Assembly (NCBI GenBank): GCA_020072965.1
Contig: JAIQFY010000014.1
Span: 1-64,000 of the forward strand
Length of the DNA stretch: 64,000 nt
Source: Terriglobia bacterium
GTDB lineage: Bacteria > Acidobacteriota > Terriglobia > JAIQFV01
Direction of reading: 5' to 3'
Positions within the stretch are counted from its first letter, which is position 1; each line of letters begins with the position of its first letter. Under the pieces are notes generated by a model, which was given only the letters and a program-made list of their open reading frames with translations, was not told the DNA's origin and ran no database searches. Position numbers and translations under genes: made by a program. Positions 46,674 to 53,290 of this stretch are shown in pieces.

Positions 46674-46757
46674 GAAGAAGTCAGAAGTCGGAAATCTGAA
46701 GTCGGATTAAGCAAAGGTCCTCATCTGATTTCTGACTTCCGATTTCTGACTTCGCAC
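46674..46757. repeat. Inverted pair of CTTCTGA-type heptamer arrays
   Basis: GAAGTCAGAAGTCGG-type units at 46677-46710 face ATTTCTGACTTCCGATTTCT-type units at 46727-46755. The two runs can form a long imperfect stem between the SRP RNA gene and dnaX. The unit is the one seen at 12553, 37586 and 42498. Confidence 0.65.
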
Positions 46758-46825
46758 TCGTAAAAACAATTCCCAGGAATTCTCTTAGCCTTGGCCACCG
46801 GCAGATCTGTTCCAGGCCTCAACAA

Positions 46826-46934
46826 AACCAGGTTTCGGGTGATCCGCGGCACACCACAGTATCCGCTACCGTTGCTGCCGTCAGGCCCTGGCGGGGTTCA
46901 CGGGCTGCGATTGCACAGAGCCCGAAACCTGGAA
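46826..46934 (-). ncRNA. ffs: Bacterial signal recognition particle RNA (4.5S-type)
   Basis: The minus strand carries the SRP helix-8 core: GTGAACCCCGCCAGGGCC, tetraloop TGAC, then GGCAGCAACGGTAGC, with the asymmetric AGCA side needed for Ffh binding. The outer stem closes perfectly: CCAGGTTTCGGG (46932-46921) pairs with CCCGAAACCTGG (46839-46828). The tetraloop is of the URRC type, not the more common GGAA. The RNA joins Ffh to target ribosomes making membrane proteins. It precedes dnaX, a common gene order. The ends are estimates, and the pairing may extend a few bases outward. Confidence 0.85.
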
Positions 46935-47152
46935 CCGCTGGAGCGCCATACTTCCCGCTTACGGAAACCTGTGGTCTCCGCCGACCGATCCCCCTGCCGG
47001 GATTCAGCCCTCTGATGCTCAGGGGATTCTTCGTCGTCGCTCCGAAACATTCGTTTATAGCATTTTTTATCGGCCCCGACAAGGCGCTGAAATGGGATTG
47101 CCCGGAATTCCGCAGAGTTCATCCCCCGCCTGTCTGCCGTCGAGGGGGTCAT

Positions 47153-47181
47153 TTGCGAGATCAACCAAAGGCGGCTATACT
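47153..47181 (+). promoter_or_regulatory. Candidate promoter of the small zinc-ribbon gene
   Basis: TTGCGA at 47153-47158 and TATACT at 47176-47181 are 17 bases apart, the best sigma-70-like pair seen in this part. The transcript would start about 35-40 bases before ATG 47226. Confidence 0.52.
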
Positions 47182-47225
47182 GTGGGACTCAATCATCAAG
47201 TTTTTGGGAGGAAGTGGGTGTACCC

Positions 47226-47591
47226 ATGCCAACCACCGCAGAGCCTCGAACCATCTATTTCTGCAGCCAGTGCGAATCGATCAGCCGGGTAAACCGTTGC
47301 CCCAGGTGTGAAAACGATCCCGCTCTGGCGGAAGATGAATTGGAAGATGATCGAGGGGATGCAGACCGCAAAATGTTTGAGATCGAACTGCCCTCCCTGG
47401 AAAGAGCCATGATCACGATCTCCTGCCCGAATTGCGGCGATAACGCGTTCAGCAACGCCAACACCTCCTGGCACAAGAAGATTTATTCCACTCCGGTATT
47501 CGCCGTTTTTCAATGCCGTCAGTGCGACCGCTTTTATCGTTACTCACCGATACCGCCTCAGACCACCCATCTGAAAATCGGCGGACAGTAA
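47226..47591 (+). CDS. Small protein with two zinc-ribbon Cys pairs, unknown function
   Basis: The protein has about 121 residues. It begins with a Cys4 knuckle (FCSQCES and RCPRCEN), continues with an acidic stretch (EDELEDDRGDADR), and has a second Cys4 set (SCPNCGD and QCRQCDRFYRYSP). This suggests two zinc ribbons, as in RNA- or protein-binding adaptors. I do not recognise the family. ATG 47226 is chosen although GGAGG is 14 bases away. A GTG four codons earlier is only 2 bases from GGAGG, so neither start is ideal. It is convergent with the next gene, with a dispersed element between. Confidence 0.7.
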   Translation: MPTTAEPRTIYFCSQCESISRVNRCPRCENDPALAEDELEDDRGDADRKMFEIELPSLERAMITISCPNCGDNAFSNANTSWHKKIYSTPVFAVFQCRQCDRFYRYSPIPPQTTHLKIGGQ

Positions 47592-47635
47592 AAGAACACC
47601 GGCCAGCCTTCGTCATTTCGCCACGCCCCAGATCC

Positions 47636-47785
47636 GAACAGATCTGAACGAGGACCAGAATTTATTATGAAGCCAGGAAACCGGAGGATCGGTCGTCGAT
47701 GGAAAGCCCTTCCCATCGAAATCATCAGACTCTGTTCTGGTTGAGGGTTTTTACCTTCCTGTATTCCTGGCCTCCTAATGAGGAA
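47636..47785. repeat. Dispersed 116-bp-core element, copy C
   Basis: The core 47664-47779 (ATTATGAAGCCAGGAAACC ... ATTCCTGGCCTCCTAAT) has exactly the 116-bp length of copies A and B, with inverted-like ends. It sits between two convergent genes, and its right end is 11 bases from the stop codon of the minus-strand gene ending at 47790. It is the most diverged copy, mainly in the middle. Confidence 0.72.
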
Positions 47786-47789
47786 TCAT

Positions 47790-48203
47790 CTATCCGCTCA
47801 GATCCCGGCCGCAAAATCGGCAGACGTTCGCCGCCGCCTTGATCGTCTCCGCGCAGAAGGGACACTTCTTCGTCGCCTCCTCGCTGACCCCGATGTCCTC
47901 AGCCCCGCGCCGATATTGGGATTGAATCGATTCGATCAGTTCCTTGATCCTTTGCGCATCTCCTTTGTGATGTCCATGACTGAAGATGGGATCGGAGCCC
48001 CCCGAGGACTCAATCCAGATATCCGACCAGATCAGGCCCTTCTTGATCCTCACCGAGGCCACCTTGTTGATGCTGATTGATTCCTCATCGGAGGAAAACA
48101 AGGTGCGCTTCACCTTGATGACTTGCATCGGGGTGATTTCAATTTTGATGGGGAAAAACCGGTTCCCGCGTGTCCATCGGCAGGCTACAAATGTTTCACT
48201 CAT
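47790..48203 (-). CDS. PH-like domain protein with C-terminal zinc ribbon
   Basis: The protein has 137 residues. The first 90 look like a small beta-barrel of the bacterial PH-like type (EITPMQVIKVKRTLFSSDEE, VASVRIKKGLIWSDIWIESSGG). The end is a zinc ribbon of the KCPFCAETIKAAANVCRFCG type, a common module in cytosolic proteins of unknown role. The start ATG 48203 has AGAGGG just upstream. The function is unknown; the PH-like part may bind lipid or protein. Confidence 0.72.
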   Translation of the reverse strand: MSETFVACRWTRGNRFFPIKIEITPMQVIKVKRTLFSSDEESISINKVASVRIKKGLIWSDIWIESSGGSDPIFSHGHHKGDAQRIKELIESIQSQYRRGAEDIGVSEEATKKCPFCAETIKAAANVCRFCGRDLSG

Positions 48204-48296
48204 GGCTCCCTCTCATCGGTTCGTCATCGCGTCATTCATCAATCAGACGTGGAATTTCCCAACACGTGGGCCTGGTCCAAAACGCCAAGATTCTCC

Positions 48297-48326
48297 TTGA
48301 CAGTCCAAAGACAATTGAAGTAGAAG
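48297..48326 (+). promoter_or_regulatory. Candidate promoter of rpsU
   Basis: A perfect TTGACA at 48297-48302 is followed after 18 bases by TAGAAG at 48321-48326. The leader to the GTG start at 48374 would be about 40 bases and contains GGAGGT. Confidence 0.5.
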
Positions 48327-48373
48327 GGGTGGGTCGAATTGGTAAATCTCCCGCCAACTGGAGGTGTTGATGA

Positions 48374-48571
48374 GTGGCTGAAGTTCGACTTCAGGAAGGC
48401 GAAAGTATAGAGAATGCGCTTCGCCGGTTCAAGCGGAAAGTTCAGCAAGAAGACATTATCAAAGAAGTGAAGCGTCATTCGTTTTACATGAAGCCAGGGG
48501 AAAAGAAACGCGTCAAGCAAGCTCTGGCGCGCAAGCGGAACCGAAAGAAAGCCAGGAAGGAACTCGATTAG
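48374..48571 (+). CDS. rpsU: 30S ribosomal protein S21
   Basis: The 65-residue product starts at GTG 48374, with GGAGGT 8 bases upstream, and reads VAEVRLQEGESIENALRRFK. It has KVQQEDIIKEVKRHSFYMKP and a Lys/Arg-rich helix to the end. S21 helps the 30S subunit pair with mRNA leaders. The gene is single and is followed by a stem-loop that could end transcription. Confidence 0.95.
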   Translation: MAEVRLQEGESIENALRRFKRKVQQEDIIKEVKRHSFYMKPGEKKRVKQALARKRNRKKARKELD

Positions 48572-48580
48572 TAAGATATT

Positions 48581-48625
48581 AACCGGGAAGCGGGCCATCC
48601 TTAGCAGGGTGGCTAGCTCCCGGTT
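48581..48625 (+). terminator. Possible terminator after rpsU
   Basis: AACCGGGA-GC at 48581-48591 pairs with AGCTCCCGGTT at 48615-48625, with GCCA/TGGC pairing further in. TTTCTGG follows. The T-run is short, so efficiency may be low. Confidence 0.45.
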
Positions 48626-48797
48626 TCTGGCTCAGGCAACTGAGGTGGATGCGTCGTTCGTTTCATCCGTCTGCCGTGGATGTGCGATGACCGGAATGCG
48701 GTTCTGGTCTCCCCTCATTAAACAACTAACAACCTAACACACTTTTACCCAGCCGTCCGGCCAAGCAGGGGCGGCACAGGTCCTAGGGAGTTCCCCC

Positions 48798-49106
48798 ATG
48801 GAGTACCACGATCGAACATTGGTGTGTGTGGAGTGTCGTCAAGAGTTCGTTTTTACGGCAGGCGAACAACTTTTTTATCACGACAAGAATTTCAAGAATG
48901 AACCCAAACGGTGCAAGGCGTGTAAGGCCAAGCGGGCCAGCGTGGGTGGAACGACCGGGGCGCGAGTAGAGACTCAAACGGTGTGTTCACAATGTGGGCG
49001 CCAGACGACGGTGCCCTTCAAACCCACCCAGGGCAGGCCCGTCTATTGTCGCGAGTGCTTTCAGCAGCGCCGGAGTTCGATTTCCCCCTCACCAGCCATC
49101 AATTGA
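48798..49106 (+). CDS. Zinc-ribbon protein with CxxC-x17-CxxC module
   Basis: The protein has 102 residues. An N-terminal probable zinc ribbon (LVCVECRQEFVFTAGEQLFY, KRCKACKAKRA) is followed by a second (TVCSQCGRQTTVPFKPTQGR, VYCRECF). The latter is the CxxC-x17-CxxC motif seen in many small proteins of soil bacteria. The two ribbons and basic linker suggest nucleic acid or ribosome contact, but the function is unknown. ATG 48798 has GGGAG 8 bases upstream. It is the third small zinc-ribbon gene within 2 kb, close to rpsU. Confidence 0.85.
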   Translation: MEYHDRTLVCVECRQEFVFTAGEQLFYHDKNFKNEPKRCKACKAKRASVGGTTGARVETQTVCSQCGRQTTVPFKPTQGRPVYCRECFQQRRSSISPSPAIN

Positions 49107-49665
49107 TGGACCCCCGAGGGTACCACGGGTGATTTGCCGGGTCGGCATTCCTGCCAAGCGAACAAGAATTTTGTTTGCAGGCCTGTTGGCAGGGAGAATT
49201 CCGTTCAAGCGCTGATCCGGTTGAATGGAGTTCCGTGGGCTTTTCTGAATGGGCACTAGCCCTCAATCTCTCTGAATACTGTCTACCTCATATCGAGGGT
49301 GTAGCCTTGCTTACCCTGGATCCCGAAGTTGAAAGCTACGAAGGGAGTCGCTCGAAGATTGGACCCCCGTTTTCGACAGAGATCCGCGGGGCGGACAGAA
49401 GCGGCCTTCGGTCTTGGTGCTGGGAGGGCGAGAGGGGTCAGGAATGCTTGAGGTGTCAATTTAGGCCCTCCGGGCTTAAAGCGGCAGCCACCTTCCTCGA
49501 AAAGCATGGACCGATAGTCCAGAGTCAGCCCCCGCCTTCCCCTCAGTCCCAAGGTAATCTCAAATTTGAAATTTCAGATTTTGCAGGCTGGCCCGTGAAG
49601 GTCTGCGCGCCCGCTTCGATCGTGATTGCACCGAGCGCCGATTCCTCCAGATTTTCCTCACGTAA
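49107..49665. other. Gene-free stretch of 559 bases
   Basis: An open frame spans much of this interval on the plus strand and runs into the pta gene. Its product has no recognisable motif, and it lacks a ribosome-binding site. I see no RNA gene or strong repeat here. Confidence 0.45.
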
Positions 49666-50703
49666 CTACCTTGGGGCGGCTGCAGTTTTCCGGGCAAGTG
49701 CCTGGACCGCCGTAATGGCCGTCACGTTCACAATGTCGTCGGGTGAGCATCCGCGGGAAAGATCATTGGCCGGCTTGTTGAGTCCTTGAAGCATCGGGCC
49801 GATGGCCGCAGCCCCCGCCAGCCGCTCCGTCAACTTGTACGCAATGTTTCCCGAATTCAGGTCAGGGAAAACCAGAGTATTGGCACGGCCTTTCACCATA
49901 CTAGTGGGTGCTTTGGACGCGGCAATCCGCGGGATGAGCGCCGCATCGACTTGGAGTTCTCCATCGATCACCAGATGTGGGGCGCGCTCCTTGGCGCTCC
50001 GAACCGCTTCAATAACCTTATCAATCAGGGGGTCTCGAGCGCTTCCCTTGGTCGAGAAGGCCAGCAAAGCCACGACGGGTTCGACTTCCAGAAAGGTTCG
50101 CGCACTTTCGGCGGCAGCAATGGCAATGTCCGCCAGTTGCGATGCATTCGGATTGGGGACGACAGCGCAGTCCGAATAAACAAGCGCCCCCTCGACTCCG
50201 AACTCAGAGCGAGAAACGGCGGCATTCTCCGGCAGCACCATCATGAAGAAGCTGGAGACAATGGAGCATCCGGGAGCGGGGCCAATGCATCGGAGGGCTG
50301 CCCGCACGGTGTGCGCCGTCGTGTGACTCGCTCCGCCGACTGTCCCATCCGCCTCCGCCGTGCGCACCATCATCGCCGCGAAGAACATTGGATCCTGCAC
50401 GTCCTTTTGGGCTTCCTCCTGCGTCGTTCCCTTGGCGCGCCGCGCCTCATGGTAAATTTCAACGAACTTCCTGGTCAGGGGGGAATGTTGAGGCGAAACG
50501 ATAATTGCCCCGTCGATGTTGACACGGATCTGACGGGCGCGGTCGCGGATCGCCGATTCCTCGCCTACAATGGTCAGGCGGGCCAGCTTCTCATCGAGGA
50601 TCTTCTCGGCAGCGCGTAAGGTTCGATCGTCATCCCCTTCGGACAGCACTATGTGCTGAGGATTCTCGCGGGCGCGGGTCTTGACTCGATTTAAGATGTC
50701 CAT
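49666..50703 (-). CDS. pta: Phosphate acetyltransferase
   Basis: The 345-residue protein is the single-domain (short) type. Motifs are [19 protein letters not shown] at the start, [20 protein letters not shown], and the C-terminal region [20 protein letters not shown] with [20 protein letters not shown], which forms the CoA/acetyl-phosphate site. It interconverts acetyl-CoA and acetyl phosphate. It starts 15 bases after the TPR gene, and so is the last gene of the kinase-regulator-TPR-pta run. No ackA is in view. Acetyl phosphate can phosphorylate response regulators, which makes the neighbourhood notable. Confidence 0.94.
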   Translation of the reverse strand: MDILNRVKTRARENPQHIVLSEGDDDRTLRAAEKILDEKLARLTIVGEESAIRDRARQIRVNIDGAIIVSPQHSPLTRKFVEIYHEARRAKGTTQEEAQKDVQDPMFFAAMMVRTAEADGTVGGASHTTAHTVRAALRCIGPAPGCSIVSSFFMMVLPENAAVSRSEFGVEGALVYSDCAVVPNPNASQLADIAIAAAESARTFLEVEPVVALLAFSTKGSARDPLIDKVIEAVRSAKERAPHLVIDGELQVDAALIPRIAASKAPTSMVKGRANTLVFPDLNSGNIAYKLTERLAGAAAIGPMLQGLNKPANDLSRGCSPDDIVNVTAITAVQALARKTAAAPR

Positions 50704-50718
50704 GATATCTATGACTCG

Positions 50719-51795
50719 TTAAGGACTGGGATGTTTTAGTTTCTGCCGGACGCGATCCAGGGCAGACTGCGATTCTTTGCTGGGAGCCAGCGTGTTTGCC
50801 TGACGATAGGCGGCCTCGGCGGCCTCCAGTTTATTTTGCTTTTCGAGAACAAACCCCAGGATGGAAAAGAGGGAGGGTTCCTGGGTCATGCTTTGAGCCG
50901 CTTTGGTCAGCGCGGCCTCGGCTTCCGGAAGTTGTGAATTGAAGGCGTAAGCCTGTCCCAGATCAAATTGCACCGCCGGCGCCTCGGGCTGAAGGTCGGC
51001 CGCCCGTTTGAGAAACGAGACGGCTTCAGGATAACGCTTCAGGGCCAGGGCGGATCGTCCGGCCAGCGACAGCGCTTCCGGGCTGGCGGGTTGTTTGTCG
51101 ACCGACTTCTGTGCCAGGTGTAACGCTTCTGTAAATCCCTTGCTCTTTTCCCGTGCCTCAGTCTGGGAAACCGCCTTGGCAAAATAGGTCTGAGCAAGAT
51201 ACAACGCTGCCTGCAGGTCCCCGGGATTGAGCGTCGTGGCGGACTTCAGCGCCGCAATCGCTTCGTCGTACTTCTGGAGATGATAATACGCAATGCCCAG
51301 TTGCGCCTGCACCGTCGCATTGCGGGGATTGGAATCCGCGGTGGCCTTGAGTTCCGGGAGCGCCTGGGCATAATCCTGCTGGTTAAACAAGGCTGCGGCG
51401 CGCAATGATCTCAGCTTCTCGAGATCGGACGCTTCGGTCGCATTCGACGTCGCCGTCGCAATCGCAGCACTGAGTTCGGTATATTTCTGCGCATCAAAAT
51501 AGGCCTGCGCCAACGCCAGCGAGATCTGGAAATTTTTCCCATCGAGAGTGGAGGCCTTCTTCAGGGATTCGATCGCTTTGTCATAGTTCTTCAGCCGCGC
51601 ATAGCACAATCCCACGATGTAGTGGCCCTGAACATAATTTGGATCGGCGCGCAATTCCTCCTCGTATTCCTTGATGGCCTGCTCATATTTCCCCTGGGCA
51701 AAAAAACTGGCGCCTTTGATGAAATCGGCGTGTCCAAGGGCAGGAAACGCAAGCAGACAGAGGCCGAGGACTGGAAGGAACAGGCGGATCTTCAT
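50719..51795 (-). CDS. Exported tetratricopeptide-repeat protein
   Basis: The protein has 358 residues from ATG 51795 (a GTG one codon earlier is possible). A signal peptide (IRLFLPVLGLCLLAFPALGHA) is followed by about eight TPR units, for example GASFFAQGKYEQAIKEYEEE, GLCYARLKNYDKAIESLKKA, GIAYYHLQKYDEAIAALKSA and GRSALALKRYPEAVSFLKRA. Such proteins act as periplasmic scaffolds. It sits between the response regulator and pta with short gaps, so it is probably co-transcribed and may be part of the same response. No enzyme motif is seen. Confidence 0.88.
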   Translation of the reverse strand: MKIRLFLPVLGLCLLAFPALGHADFIKGASFFAQGKYEQAIKEYEEELRADPNYVQGHYIVGLCYARLKNYDKAIESLKKASTLDGKNFQISLALAQAYFDAQKYTELSAAIATATSNATEASDLEKLRSLRAAALFNQQDYAQALPELKATADSNPRNATVQAQLGIAYYHLQKYDEAIAALKSATTLNPGDLQAALYLAQTYFAKAVSQTEAREKSKGFTEALHLAQKSVDKQPASPEALSLAGRSALALKRYPEAVSFLKRAADLQPEAPAVQFDLGQAYAFNSQLPEAEAALTKAAQSMTQEPSLFSILGFVLEKQNKLEAAEAAYRQANTLAPSKESQSALDRVRQKLKHPSP

Positions 51796-51855
51796 CACAG
51801 ACCCATTCTAGGTAATGAAAACCTTGAAATCAAGGAGAGTTCTTTGCGGGGCGGT

Positions 51856-53259
51856 TCAGTTCTCTTTCTTGCGTTTGATTTCGATGGCGAGGCGTTTGAT
51901 TTTCTGGTTCAGGGTGGACAGCGGGACGCCCAGTTTTTCTGCCGCGTTGGTTTGGCTCCACCCCGTTTTTTCCAGCGTTTCCAGGATGACATGTCGCTCC
52001 ACAGAATCGAGAATTTCGAAAAGTGTGGCATTTTCCTTGAGCGCTACGCTGCGCAACATCCGTGTCCCGGGGATGCTGGACTCAAAGATTGACTCCGGCA
52101 ACAGGGGCACATCGACCGAATCTGAGGTGCTGAGAACTACGGCGCGCTCTACGGCATTTTCCAATTCGCGGACATTGCCGGGCCAGTGGTAGTCCATCAA
52201 CACCTTCAGCGCCTCCGACGTGAACTGAACCGGGGCCTTGGCATTGTCCTGGCAGTACTTCTCAATGAAGTGCTCCACCAACAGGGGGATGTCTTCCTTT
52301 CGCTCGCGCAGCGGCGGCAACTGAATACTAATGACGTTGAGCCGATAATAAAGGTCCTCACGAAACTTCCCCTGCGTGACCAGACCCTTGAGGTCTTCAT
52401 TGGTGGCCGCGATGATGCGAACATCCACTTTGATGGTGTCGATTCCCCCCAGGTGCATGAACTCGCGTTCCTGGATCACTCGGAGCAACTTGGCCTGGGT
52501 CTCCAGTCCCACCAGACCAATTTCATCGAAAAAAATCGTCCCGGTGTCCGCTACCTCGAACAGCCCCTTCTTGGCCGCGATGGCGCTGGTGAAGGCCCCT
52601 CTTTCGTGGCCGAATAAATTGGATTCAAGCAGGTCAGCCGGCAAGGACCCCGTATTGACGGGGACGAAGGGTCGCTCGGCGCGCGGCGAAATCGAATGGA
52701 TGGCCTTGGCGATCAACTCCTTGCCCGTGCCGCTTTCGCCCTGCACGAGGATGGTGGAGCGCGACGGAGCCACCTGCGAGACGAGGTCGAATATCTTCAA
52801 CATCCGCTCGCTCTTGCCCACGATGTTGGGGAAGTTGTAGCGCTCCTTGAACGCCCGCTTCAGCTGGAGGTTTTCAATGAAGAGCTGGCGTTGCCGGACG
52901 GCGTTTTCGATGTCGATTAAGAGCTTCTCATTGTCCCAGGGCTTGGTGATGAAATCGTTGGCGCCCGCCTTGATCGCGGCGACCGCGTTCTCCACTGAGC
53001 CGAACGCCGTGATCATGACGACGGCGAGGTTGTGATCCATGGTCCGGATTTCCTTGAGCACCTCCAACCCGTTCTTTCCCGGCATCATGACATCCAGCAG
53101 CACGATGTCATAGCTCTTCTCCCGAAGCCGCTGCAGGCCCGGATCTCCCGCCTCAGCTTCATCGACCGCGTATCCTTCCGCGGTCAGCAGCACCTGCAGG
53201 GATTCGCGGATTTCCGCTTCGTCGTCAATGACCAGGATGTTCGCTTTTTCGGAAGACAT
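51856..53259 (-). CDS. Sigma-54-dependent response regulator (NtrC type)
   Basis: The protein has 467 residues from ATG 53259; a GTG seven codons upstream is possible and neither start has a clear ribosome-binding site. The receiver domain has the acidic pair in ILVIDDEAE and phospho-acceptor Asp56 (IVLLDVMMPG). The AAA+ domain has Walker A GESGTGKEL, the sigma-54 loop GAFTSA where GAFTGA is usual, and Walker B TIFFDEIG. The Fis-type helix-turn-helix is TGWSQTNAAEKLGVPLSTLN. It should activate sigma-54 promoters when phosphorylated by the kinase encoded just upstream (gap of 31 bases). I saw no convincing -24/-12 promoter in the window. Confidence 0.93.
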   Translation of the reverse strand: MSSEKANILVIDDEAEIRESLQVLLTAEGYAVDEAEAGDPGLQRLREKSYDIVLLDVMMPGKNGLEVLKEIRTMDHNLAVVMITAFGSVENAVAAIKAGANDFITKPWDNEKLLIDIENAVRQRQLFIENLQLKRAFKERYNFPNIVGKSERMLKIFDLVSQVAPSRSTILVQGESGTGKELIAKAIHSISPRAERPFVPVNTGSLPADLLESNLFGHERGAFTSAIAAKKGLFEVADTGTIFFDEIGLVGLETQAKLLRVIQEREFMHLGGIDTIKVDVRIIAATNEDLKGLVTQGKFREDLYYRLNVISIQLPPLRERKEDIPLLVEHFIEKYCQDNAKAPVQFTSEALKVLMDYHWPGNVRELENAVERAVVLSTSDSVDVPLLPESIFESSIPGTRMLRSVALKENATLFEILDSVERHVILETLEKTGWSQTNAAEKLGVPLSTLNQKIKRLAIEIKRKKEN

Positions 53260-53290
53260 ACGATGTGAAGGTGAAGCCACTGCCGGAGGA

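Noticed and set aside
46935-47225. Possible tRNA gene near the SRP RNA
   Set aside because: No cloverleaf with a GTTCRA-type T-loop and paired acceptor ends could be drawn. I found no convincing tRNA anywhere in the window by eye.
49175-49789. 204-codon plus-strand frame running into pta
   Set aside because: It has no recognisable motif or ribosome-binding site, and its end is antisense to the well-supported pta gene.
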